Notes under the pieces: model-generated
Told to the model about the DNA's origin: nothing
Database searches by the model: none
What the model saw: only the letters and a program-made list of their open reading frames with translations
Shown here: piece after piece, positions 1-9,100 of the stretch
Numbering within the stretch: the first letter of the stretch is position 1
Layout: each line of letters starts with the position of its first letter
Translations under genes and position numbers: made by a program
Assembly (NCBI RefSeq): GCF_900323885.1
Contig: NZ_OOHJ01000018.1
Coordinates: 1,098,501-1,162,500 of the forward strand
Length of the DNA stretch: 64,000 bases
Direction: 5' to 3'
Source of the DNA: [Actinomadura] parvosata subsp. kistnae
GTDB lineage: Bacteria > Actinomycetota > Actinomycetes > Streptosporangiales > Streptosporangiaceae

Positions 1-73
1 TGTATGTTCCTGGCTATCCCTTTACTGACGCATGGGACGCAAGAGGCGTTCCACGACAGCGCAAGGAGTTACC

Positions 74-1582
74 TTGAAGCGCATCCTCCTCCCGGCCGGT
101 GGCGCCCTTCTGGCCACTGGTCTGCTGGCCGCTGGCCTCGCCAGCACCGCCCAGGCTGACGACAAGATCGCGGACGCCGACCTGGCGAAGACGGCGGCGC
201 AGGCCGCCGAGGTCCTCGACTTCTGGACCAAGTCGGACAACGCGGCCCTGAAGAAGGCTGTGGCGTTCAACCCCGACGCTCTCGAGGTTGAGAAGATCTC
301 CTCCGGTGGTGGCTACAGCGCGGACACCAAGCCGGGCTCCACCGCCCCCATCGGCGAGGAGAAGAAGAGCACCGCCAAGGTTCAGAACGTGAACCTGCCG
401 AAGACCATCGGTAAGGTTTTCTTCGAGTACCGTGACGGCTCGCTCTACTGGTGCTCGGGCACCTCGATCCAGTCGCAGTACCGCAACCTGGTCGCCACGG
501 CCGGTCACTGCGTCTACGACATCGCCGGCAACGACGAGGTCGTTTCCCGCTGGGTCTTCGTCCCGGGTTACTACCAGGGCAAGGCTCCTTGGGGCGTCTA
601 CGTGGGTAAGCAGGCCTTCACCCACTACGACTTCGACGTCTACGAGGACTTCGACCGCGACTACGCCTTCGTCACCGTGTACGACGGCATCGGCGGCACC
701 CTGAACAAGCCGAAGCAGGTCTCCAAGGCCGACTACGACAAGTACCAGGGTGAGAAGTTCACCAAGGACTACAGCATCACCGAGGCCGAGTACAAGAAGT
801 GCAAGGACCTCAACGGCGGCGAGACGCCGGACTGCTGGGCCAAGTCGGCCGACCTCGAGGACCTCGCCGGCCCGGACACCCCCGGCGCCGAGAAGGTGCT
901 CAAGGAGGTCTCGAAGGAGCAGTACGACGCTGCTCCCACCGGCGACAAGAACGGCGCCAAGGCTGAGGGCGCCACCACCATCGACTACGTCACCGAGGCG
1001 CAGTACAAGGCCTACAGTGGCCCCGGTTACCGGAAGATCGACGACAAGGGCAACTTCACCATCACCCACTACTACCTCAAGTACTGGGTGAAGAAGAGCT
1101 CCGAGGTCAAGTACTTCCGCACCGAGTTCTTCATCGTCGTTCACGAGGTGAAGAGCGTCGGCCGCCTGGGCGACAACGTCGGTGGCCAGGGCTTCGCCTG
1201 GAACCAGCCGACCGGCAAGTACGTCCGCACCTTCGGCTACCCCTTCGGCCCGCACCTGGACGGCAACAAGCCGTTCACCGGTGTCACGCCGAAGTGGTGC
1301 TACGGCAAGACGGCCAAGAACGTGCTCCGCATCCCGTCCAAGAAGGTCGAGGAGCAGATCTCGTTCAAGTGCACCGTGACCGCCGGTTACGACGGTGCGC
1401 CGTGGCTGTACAAGTACAGCAACAGCAAGCGTCTCGGCTACGTCAACGGTGTCACCAGCCTCATCGCCGACACCGACAGCAACAAGCGCTACGACACGAT
1501 CACCTCGCCGTACTTCGACGGTGAGACCGCCGCGATCTACAAGGCCGCTTCGGCCTCGTGGTCCGGCAAGCTGATCCCGTAG
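74..1582 (+). CDS. Secreted trypsin-fold protein, probable pseudoprotease (copy 1)
   Basis: A 502-residue exported protein with a chymotrypsin/V8-like (S1) fold signature. I chose the TTG at 74 because AAGGAG lies five bases upstream and the product then starts MKRILLP, matching the paralogue downstream; an ATG at 32 is also in frame. A signal peptide of about 28 residues ends near AQA-DD. The catalytic histidine is present in TAGHC (His145) and the aspartate in DYAF (Asp196), but the GxSGxP serine position reads GYDGAP (Asp440). Between the Asp and Ser sites is a roughly 130-residue insertion with four short repeats of the form (V/I)(S/T)xxxY. Expected outside the cell. Proteolysis is doubtful without the serine; a binding or decoy role is inference. 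Confidence 0.8.
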   Translation: MKRILLPAGGALLATGLLAAGLASTAQADDKIADADLAKTAAQAAEVLDFWTKSDNAALKKAVAFNPDALEVEKISSGGGYSADTKPGSTAPIGEEKKSTAKVQNVNLPKTIGKVFFEYRDGSLYWCSGTSIQSQYRNLVATAGHCVYDIAGNDEVVSRWVFVPGYYQGKAPWGVYVGKQAFTHYDFDVYEDFDRDYAFVTVYDGIGGTLNKPKQVSKADYDKYQGEKFTKDYSITEAEYKKCKDLNGGETPDCWAKSADLEDLAGPDTPGAEKVLKEVSKEQYDAAPTGDKNGAKAEGATTIDYVTEAQYKAYSGPGYRKIDDKGNFTITHYYLKYWVKKSSEVKYFRTEFFIVVHEVKSVGRLGDNVGGQGFAWNQPTGKYVRTFGYPFGPHLDGNKPFTGVTPKWCYGKTAKNVLRIPSKKVEEQISFKCTVTAGYDGAPWLYKYSNSKRLGYVNGVTSLIADTDSNKRYDTITSPYFDGETAAIYKAASASWSGKLIP

Positions 1583-1633
1583 TTCTCGCTGCTGGACAGA
1601 ACGACGACCTAGTCATCGTTCACATGCTTCACC

Positions 1634-1670
1634 CAAAGGGCTCGGCTTCGGCCGGGCCCTTTGGCCTTTT
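1634..1670 (+). terminator. Rho-independent terminator after first S1-like gene
   Basis: An AAAGGGC...GCCCTTT stem with an internal CTCGGC-TTCG-GCCG tip is followed by a short T run (CCTTTT). It sits between the two tandem S1-like genes, so the second is probably transcribed separately. Confidence 0.7.
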
Positions 1671-1757
1671 CATGATGAATTTGAGCATTCCCCTTACCAG
1701 AGTGACTGGTGGGTCGATAGGGTCTTTACACCCTTTTTGACAACTGTGGAGCCTCCC

Positions 1758-3260
1758 GTGAAGCGCCTGCTCATCCCCCTCGCCGCCGCCGGCCTGAGCG
1801 CCGCCGTACTCGCCTCGCCCGCGACCGCCGCCCCGTCCTGGGCCTCCGAAGACCTTCTGCCCAAGCCGGCCGACGCGTACGGCGCCGCCGCTTTCTGGCT
1901 CGACTCCAACGGGGCCGCCCTGCGGAAGGCCACGCAGTACAACCTGGACGCCAAGGACGTGCCGAAGATCGTGAGCTCGGGCGGCAAGGGCGCCCCTGAC
2001 GGCAAGCCCGGCATGACCGGCCCGACCACCACTGCCAAGGCCACCACCAGCAAGAACGTCAACCTGCCGAAGACCGTCGGCAAGGTCTTCTTCTTGGACA
2101 AGGCGGGCCACTACCGCTGGTGCTCGGCCACCTCCATCCAGTCCAGGAACCACAACCTGGTCGCCACCGCCGGCCACTGCGTGTTCGAGAACGGCAAGGA
2201 CGAGGTCTACAACAAGTGGATCTTCGTGCCGGGCTACTACCAGGGCAAGGCTCCCTGGGGCGTCTACGTCGGCGCCTACGCCTTCACCGCCTACGACCTC
2301 GACACCTACGACGACTACGACGGCGACTACGCCTTCGTCGCGGTGCACAACGGCTTCTCCCTCAGCGGTTCGAAGCAGGTCTCGAAGGCCGACTACGACA
2401 AGTGGCTGGGCGACAAGTGGGCCAAGGACGTTGAGATCACCCAGGCCGAGTACACCAAGTGCGTCGACCTGAACGGCGGGGAGAGCCCCGACTGCTGGGC
2501 CAAGCTCGCCACGAACGCCGACGTCGTCGGGCCTGACTACACCGGCGAGAAGAAGCGGGCCTTCAAGGAGGTCTCCAAGGAGGAGTACGACAAGGCCCCC
2601 ACGGGGAACGGGAACGGCGCCCAGGAGCCGACCAAGACGGTCGTCGACTACGTGACCAAGTCCGAGTACGACGCGTACAAGGGCGAGGGCTACCGCAAGA
2701 TCGACGCCAACGGCAACTTCACCATCACCCACTACTTCCTGGGTTACTGGGTCAAGGAGTCCACGAAGACGCTGTACTACAAGACCGTCTTCACCGTCGG
2801 CATCGCCAAGGACCTCGGCCGCCTCGGCGACGTGGTCGGCGGCCAGGGCCTCGCCTGGAACCAGCCCCTCGGCCAGCAGGTCACCGTCTTCGGCTACCCG
2901 AGCGCCCCGCACCCCGACGGTGACCGCCCCTTCACCGGCGTCACCCCGAAGTGGTGCACCGGCAAGACCGGCACGAAGAGCGTCCAGGTCAACACCTTCA
3001 AGGTCGAGACCCACCAGACCCTCAAGTGCTCGATGACCTTCGGCGCCGACGGCGGCCCCTGGCTCATCAAGTACAACAACAGCAAGCGCACCGGCTACGT
3101 CAACGGCGTCACGAGCCTGTTCGCCGACACGGACGGCAACGACCGCATCGACACGATCAGCTCGGCCATCTTCGACAGCGAGACCGCCGACGTCTACAAC
3201 AAGGCGAACTACGCGGAGACGAAGAAGATCGTCGGCCCGAACGGCGAACTGCTCAAGTAG
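1758..3260 (+). CDS. Secreted trypsin-fold protein, probable pseudoprotease (copy 2)
   Basis: Tandem paralogue of the preceding gene (500 residues). The GTG at 1758 has GTGGAG six bases upstream and gives MKRLLIPLAAAG, a clean signal peptide ending near ATAAPS; an upstream in-frame TTG at 1737 lacks a ribosome site. His140 in TAGHC and Asp190 in DYAF are kept, and the serine motif is again altered, to GADGGP (Asp431). The Tyr-containing insertion with four VSKxxY-like repeats and a conserved CVDLNGGESPDCW segment is retained. The two copies therefore diverged while keeping the same catalytic substitution, which suggests the family works without serine chemistry. The substrate or ligand is unknown. 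Confidence 0.8.
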   Translation: MKRLLIPLAAAGLSAAVLASPATAAPSWASEDLLPKPADAYGAAAFWLDSNGAALRKATQYNLDAKDVPKIVSSGGKGAPDGKPGMTGPTTTAKATTSKNVNLPKTVGKVFFLDKAGHYRWCSATSIQSRNHNLVATAGHCVFENGKDEVYNKWIFVPGYYQGKAPWGVYVGAYAFTAYDLDTYDDYDGDYAFVAVHNGFSLSGSKQVSKADYDKWLGDKWAKDVEITQAEYTKCVDLNGGESPDCWAKLATNADVVGPDYTGEKKRAFKEVSKEEYDKAPTGNGNGAQEPTKTVVDYVTKSEYDAYKGEGYRKIDANGNFTITHYFLGYWVKESTKTLYYKTVFTVGIAKDLGRLGDVVGGQGLAWNQPLGQQVTVFGYPSAPHPDGDRPFTGVTPKWCTGKTGTKSVQVNTFKVETHQTLKCSMTFGADGGPWLIKYNNSKRTGYVNGVTSLFADTDGNDRIDTISSAIFDSETADVYNKANYAETKKIVGPNGELLK

Positions 3261-3264
3261 CGGC

Positions 3265-3300
3265 CGATGGGCCCGGGCCGACGCGAGCCCGGGCCCATCG
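3265..3300 (+). terminator. Strong GC hairpin after second S1-like gene
   Basis: A perfect 13-bp inverted repeat (CGATGGGCCCGGG / CCCGGGCCCATCG) with a 10-base loop starts four bases after the stop codon. There is no clear T tract, so it may act as a GC-only terminator or an mRNA 3' stabiliser. Confidence 0.6.
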
Positions 3301-3599
3301 CATCGTCCAGACATCAGGTGGACGCGCACAGCTTGACAAGCGCACCGGAGACGCCGGCGGCCGCTGGAGCGTGAGCCTTCCCAAATAGATCCCGATCTCG
3401 CAGCCAATCCACCTCGGCGGCCAGAACATGGGGCGGGATAAGACGGCCACGGGAACACACCATTCGCCGGGGGAAGGGTGACAGGGCCGCCAGCTGCCAG
3501 TGGACGGCGTCGCCTTCGTGGCCCCTGTGACCAAGATGCCAATGTCCTGCCAAAATCAGAAGTTCCGCCACGGTATCGACGAGCCGATCATCGTAGGCT
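3301..3599. other. Intergenic, no convincing gene
   Basis: Short open frames exist on both strands but none has a ribosome site or a recognisable domain. It borders the decayed transposase and may be insertion debris. Confidence 0.5.
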
Positions 3600-4310
3600 T
3601 TGACCAGCAGGCTGAAATGTTCTCGGCGTGATCATCGCTAGGTAGACGACATTCTCCGAGGTCGCGGCCAGGTACTCGTAATCTTTGGCGAGGCGGCGAT
3701 ACTTCCCCAGCCAGGCAAAGGTCCGCTCAACCACCCACCGGTGATTACGAGCGAGAACCGAAGATCTGCCGCGGCGGACTCCGCTTCTTGGCCCAAGTGT
3801 GGCGGAACCCGCCGTCACGCCGAACGACGATCTGCAGGGTCATACCGAACTGATCCAAAACTCACCCGATGAACTCCTGGCCGCGATAGCCTTGATCGCC
3901 CAGGGATGCTTCAGACGCCGCAGGAGATCGTCGGTACGGGTTGGCACGGCCGCGCCGTCGCGGTCGTTGACGCTGACCGGGCTGACGCAGGCGGTGACCA
4001 CAGTGCCGAGCGCGTTGACCAGCAGATGCCGCTTGACTCTCGGAATCTTTTGCCGCCGTCGTAGCCGTGCAGTCCGCCCCAGTTGGTGGGCTGCCCGCTC
4101 TGGCACAATGCTGCCCGTACTGGGCGTGGGGTCACTACCGCCACCAACGCGTTCATGTTCGCATAAGCGAGCCAGGATTTGTTCCCAGCGGCCCTCGATG
4201 CACCAGGTGCGCCAGTAGTGGTGGATCATCCGCCACGGGCGGCAGGTCGTGGGGCAGCAGCCGCTAGGCGCACCCCGCCCGCACCCCGCACCCCAGGGCA
4301 TTCACGATTT
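3600..4310 (-). pseudogene. Decayed IS5-family transposase
   Basis: Pieces of one DDE transposase are spread over several minus-strand frames. The 5' part reads YRLLPHDLPPWRMIHHYWR (with changes) and CIEGRWEQILARLCEHER. The middle carries the GLHGYDGGKR hallmark, split between two frames around 4050-4100. The 3' part (about 3810-3640) carries RWVVERTFAWLGKYRRLAKDYE and the following segment, after an in-frame stop near 3838. The N-terminal domain is missing. At least two frameshifts plus a stop make it non-functional. I could not define terminal inverted repeats. It marks the edge of an accessory, lower-GC stretch. Confidence 0.8.
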
Positions 4311-4560
4311 TCTGTCGCTCATGAACGGCAGGCCGCCCACCCCCGCTTGGGCGCCGAGATCAGTGGGGTGAGTACTCCTTGATCGCAGCTGACGGATCGG
4401 TAAAGCATGGACGGCGAGGAACCATTGCCGCCTTCAGGCATAGGCCCTCGGTACCTGCCAGCATGACATGTCGGCCCTTTATCGGACACCCTCTACGCAC
4501 TCAGGATGAAAAGTGGCCAGCATTCACGCAACATCGACATCCATATCGCACCTTTACAGC

Positions 4561-4566
4561 TAGTCT
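4561..4566 (+). promoter_or_regulatory. -10 element of a leaderless promoter
   Basis: TAGTCT lies exactly six bases before the ATG at 4573, and there is no Shine-Dalgarno. This is the usual spacing of actinobacterial leaderless starts. Confidence 0.45.
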
Positions 4567-4572
4567 TGTCCT

Positions 4573-5517
4573 ATGACGCGCACTACTTCCAGCCCCCCTT
4601 ATGACATCACTGAGCTGTTCCCTCCTTTGAGAGAGTATGCAAGGACGACTGTTCGCCTCCACCCACGCCCTGGCGAGCCAAACATGTATGAGAGCCATAT
4701 TGGAGGACCACTGATCTGGCCATCCGCAGAGCCATGGCCTATGTGCGACCGGATGATTACAGTAGAGGTCCCCCCATCTGACGAGGCCACTGGTGGTGCG
4801 CGGGATCGAGTTCCCGAGACCCCCATTCCCATGGTCGGGGTGGCTCAGTTCTACGCACGAGATTTTCCTGAGATCCTGTTTCCCCAGGACGCTGATCTAC
4901 TTCAAGTGCTATGGTGCCCAAATGATCATCTCCTAGAGGGCACCATAGCGCCGCTTCCACAATTGATCTGGCGCCGCTTCGCAGATCTGGCTGACCCGTT
5001 CGCGCAGCCTCCAAGGCGCGATTACGCTGCTCCGAGCAGTCCGCCTGGGGCACCTTCAGTCGAGCTAGCTCAGAAGTATTACCTGCCACGCCCATGTATG
5101 CTCCATCCCGAGCGGATTATCGAATATCCGTCACTCGAGGAACTCCCTGAACAGCTTCAGCAGCCCCTGAGCGAATGGGACGACGAGGCCGACTTCGCAT
5201 ACAGCGATCTACTGTCAGTTGCTACCGGCTGCAAGATCGGCGGCTGGGTTTCGTGGGGCCTCACTGATATGTACAAGCTAGCCTGCGAAGTCTGTGGAGC
5301 CGAGACCGAACTGCTCCTCAAATTTGCCAGCAGCGAATGGGAAGACGACGGCGAACAGAGATGGCGTCCACTCGAAGAACGCCGCATCTTGCGGGGAACT
5401 CCCGAGTACGCACAAATTCATGAACCGACTACACTACAACTCGGCCGGGATGCTTCCCTCTACATTTTCGTATGTCCACAATCTGCAGATCATGGCTATC
5501 GTCTGTCTATCCAATAG
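4573..5517 (+). CDS. DUF1963-like (YwqG-type) protein
   Basis: A 314-residue soluble protein without signal peptide or membrane segment. The C-terminal half has the look of the DUF1963/YwqG family: a CKIGGWVSWG motif, a CEVCG pair, a LLLKFASSEW strand and a final LYIFVCP...DHGYRLS segment; a GGPLIWPSAEPWP motif lies near the N-terminus. No biochemical role is established for this family. The gene has lower GC and less biased codon use than its surroundings. It faces the RHS toxin gene tail to tail across an empty 660-bp stretch. It could be a displaced immunity or stress protein, but that is only inference. Transcription is probably leaderless. Confidence 0.65.
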   Translation: MTRTTSSPPYDITELFPPLREYARTTVRLHPRPGEPNMYESHIGGPLIWPSAEPWPMCDRMITVEVPPSDEATGGARDRVPETPIPMVGVAQFYARDFPEILFPQDADLLQVLWCPNDHLLEGTIAPLPQLIWRRFADLADPFAQPPRRDYAAPSSPPGAPSVELAQKYYLPRPCMLHPERIIEYPSLEELPEQLQQPLSEWDDEADFAYSDLLSVATGCKIGGWVSWGLTDMYKLACEVCGAETELLLKFASSEWEDDGEQRWRPLEERRILRGTPEYAQIHEPTTLQLGRDASLYIFVCPQSADHGYRLSIQ

Positions 5518-6180
5518 CCATGCGGGAACCGTTAATTCCCTGAAAGCTTAGAAGGGGTTTGTTCCACAGCGGTCCTCGGCAGAGCCGATATAGCTGCCCT
5601 TTTCTCGATCATGTGACGTCCGCATGCGATAGAGGCGCGGCATTCCTCCGCCGGTGCCAGGCCGACTCTTCCTGATCGCTCTCCTCCAGCGCCTTGGATC
5701 GTAGAGGCGCCACGTAACTCCGGCAACGACAAGCCTTTCTTGGCCCGTACGCCCTACGAGGGGAAACACCACCACACTGGACTGGCCGGCTTCAAGAGCG
5801 GGACAGGCAAGATGGGTCACCGCAGCGAAATTAACGAGACAACGCAACACAAGTCCCACTGGCCTCTCCGACGTGCCCCACGGCATCGCAGCGCTGCCAT
5901 GCGAAAGCAAATCGGAATGCTTGTTTGATAAACAGTTGTCCAACCACCTTCGCGAGATCCCTGTAGCTATCTAGTGAATCTGAATGTGCATTTCAGGGGC
6001 GTAATCCGTCGGCCAATCTTAAACGTGGATACAGCACCATCCTCAGGCCAGCGGACTCACGGTCACAACTAGACCTCGACAGCAATTTCTGCGACTTTTT
6101 TAGACGCCTCCCGCCTCTACCAAAGTTCCCCGCAGCATGGCGTCCAAGTGGAACGCCGAGAGATCAGAGGCAGCCATGTA
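5518..6180. other. Low-GC intergenic stretch without a supported gene
   Basis: This is where the immunity gene of the RHS toxin would be expected (minus strand, just after its stop). The longest minus frame (5548-5943) has no ribosome site, no family signature and no biased third positions, so I do not call it. The stretch looks like decayed accessory DNA. Confidence 0.5.
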
Positions 6181-9100
6181 TCAGATACAGGTGGCTCCTG
6201 GATTCACCGTTCGACTCGCATTATTGTGAACACAATCATCGAGGAAAGGTACCCCATCCAGGCTCGCTTCCATGCGAAACTTGGAAGGTCTTCCACTGCG
6301 GCCATTATAGAATACTGTCACCCTGTAATCGACGACACCCTTTCCATTGGCACTCTCTACTGCCTCTCGGACTCGGTTTTCGCGAGACTTCACTGTCTGG
6401 TTATTGACGGTCGAAAGGCATGGGACAAGATTCTCTCTCTTCTTTCCGCTACCCCCCAGCTGTTTGCCAATTAGATGACATCTGTTATATCGGTAGGCCT
6501 TCGAGCCTGGCAGCTGCGGATTTTTTTTGGGCCAATATGCGGGACCAGGTTTCTTTCTTGCATCCGATCCGCCTTGTAAGTCGGATGGACGGCAGTACCG
6601 CGCAACCCCAGCGATAGGACGGTTGAAAGGATCCACATAATTATTCTTGAAGGATTCACAATCGGGCTCCGGTCCACCGCCTCCCGGTGGCGGACTCTCC
6701 GAGCCAGGGGAAGGCTCAGGCGTGGGGTCAGTGCCACCTTCTGGGTCGGTTGTCGGTCGCTCGCGAGTCGGAACAAAGTCAACGCCGTCATCAGGGTCAA
6801 CCCCACCGAAGGGCGCCAGGTCCCCATCACCGATCACGATGATGATCGGGATGACGGGGTCCAATGCTGGCGCCGGGTCGATCATACATTTTTTGCCACA
6901 ATTAGGTCGCTTAGGGCCGGGAACATAACACATGACAGCGCATGGGTCTTCTTTGGGCTCTCCACCTGTCGGGCGGTGAGCGGCAGGAGGGCGGTATACG
7001 GCAGGAGGTCGCGGAGCATTATTCGAGGTCGACGTGGCATCATTATGACGCTCAGGATTACTCTTCTCCTTATTAGATTTCGAACCCTTGTCTTTGCTGT
7101 TAGGGCGGTTGGGGCACTGGTTAGAGAACTCCGCACAGGGGTCGGGGTTGCAGCTGGTTGCCTTGCCGAAACGGTCCCTGCATACGTCATTGTCCCTATT
7201 AGTCTCACCGATGAAGCCGTCACAAACAGCTCCTAATCCTGGCGCCACGATAAATCCAGGGACGCAGAGTGGATCGGGTTTGTGACCTGATGGGTCGCCG
7301 TAGTTGAGGGGACTGGCTTGTCCATATCCGTGGCGGTTCATTCGGGCGGACGGGTTCGGTTCTAGTGTCCAGGTGTCGCGGCTGGTGAAGGTGCCGGTGC
7401 CGGGCTGATACCAGCGGGCGTGCATGTTGACGTTGCCGGTGTCGGGATCGGTGTATTCGCTCTGGTAGCCGAGGCCGGGTTTGGTGCCGGTTTGGGCGGT
7501 GACTTCGCCGAAGGGGTTGTAGGTGGTCGTGTTGGACAGGGCGGTTCCAGTGAAGGTGCCGATCAGGTCCTGGTGCAGGTCGGTGAGCGCGCCCGCGGCG
7601 GGGGCGGCGCCTTCCTTGACGCTGATCAGGCCGCCGAAGGGGTCACGACCGTAGCTGGCTTGCACGGCACCGGCCGGGTCGGTGATGGCGATGATGTCGT
7701 TGTCGAGGCCGGCGTAGACGAACCGCTGCTGAGTTCCGCCGCTCTTTTGGCGGGTGAGCATGCGGTCGAAGGCGTCGTAGGTGTAGGTGGCGTCGCCGTC
7801 GTTGATGAGCCGGTCGAAGGCGTCGAAGGTGAGGTGGCGGGTGTTGCCGTTCTTGGTCTGGGTGGCGAGGGTGCCGCGCGGGGTGTAGGTGTAGGTGCTG
7901 CCGTCCCCTTCGAGCAGGCGGTTGCGTTCGTCGTAGGTGTAGGTCTTGTCGCCGGCCTTGGTGCGGTTGCCGGAGGCGTCCCACTCGTAGCTGGTGGTGG
8001 TGCCGTCGGGGCCGGTCCAGGAGGTGAGGCGGCCGGCGTGGTCGTAGCCGTAGGTGTTGCTGCCCGCTCCGGCGAGGCCTTCGGTGACCTTGCTGGTGAG
8101 GTTGTCGTCCTTGTCCCACCCGTAAGTGATCTTGGCGAGTTGGCCGCCGCTGCTGTTCTTCAGCGTGTGCGTCTTGATGCGGTCGAGGGCGTCGTAGGTG
8201 TAGGACTGGGTGTTGGCCGGGTTGGCGGAGGTGATGGTGGTGAGCCGGTCGGCCTTGTCGTAGTCGTAGGTGTTGGTGCGTCCGCTGACCGGGTCGGTGA
8301 CGGTCTTGAGCCGGTTGTCGGCGTCCCAGGCGTAGGTGGTGGTGCCGGTGACGTCGGCGCGCTGGGTGGGGTTGCCGAGGGCGTCATAGGCGTAGGCGGT
8401 GCTGGTCCCAGCCGGGGTGGTGAGCTTGGTCAGCAGGCTGCGGTCGTTGTATTCGAGGGTGTTGCCGCTGACCGCGGTGGGGCGGTCGGCCAGGTCGTAG
8501 GTGTAGGTCTTGTCGTCGGCGACGATGCCGGCCCCGGAGCCGCTGACCTTGGTGAGCCGGTTGAGGTTGTCGTACTGCTTGTCGTGACGCACGCCGCCGG
8601 GCTGGATGAGCGCGGTCTCGTTGCCGGCCACGTCGTAGACGTGGGTCCAGGTGCGGTCGGCCAGGTCGGGGTGGGCGGTGGTGGCCGGCTCGGTCAGGGT
8701 TTCGATCAGGCCGAGGGTGTTGTAGCCGGTCCAGGTGGCGTTGCCGCGGCCGTCGGTGATCCGGGTGCGGGCGCCGGTGGCGTCGTAGCCGAAGCTGGTG
8801 GTGATGGACTTGCTGTCGGAGACCGGTTCGACGAGCTCGGTCAGCAGGTCGGTGGCGTCGTAGCTGCGCCGGGTGACGTGGCCCTCGCCGGAGGTGTAGC
8901 GGGTGGCGTTGCCGGCGGCGTCGTAGCCCAGGCCGACCGTGCGGACCGTCGCTCCGGTGTTGTCCAGGCTCTTCACGCTGATCAGGCGACCGGCCAGGTC
9001 GTACTCGCCGACCATGGCGTTGTCGAGCGGGTTGGTCATCTTGGCGGGGCGGCCGAGCGCGTCGTAGCTGTACTTGGTGGTCTCCCGGGCCGGGTCGGTG

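Noticed and set aside
14..1255. 413-codon minus frame opposite the first S1-like gene
   Set aside because: Shadow of the coding strand; Leu/Val/Gly-rich text, no signal, no ribosome site, no family pattern.
1737..1743. TTGACA as a -35 promoter element
   Set aside because: It lies only 15 bases before the chosen GTG start, leaving no space for a -10 element.
1629..3542. 637-codon minus frame opposite the second S1-like gene
   Set aside because: Runs through the terminators on both sides and mirrors the real gene; no domain.
5548..5943. 131-codon minus frame in the low-GC gap as an immunity gene
   Set aside because: No ribosome site, no family resemblance, and flat codon-position composition; kept only as an empty gap.
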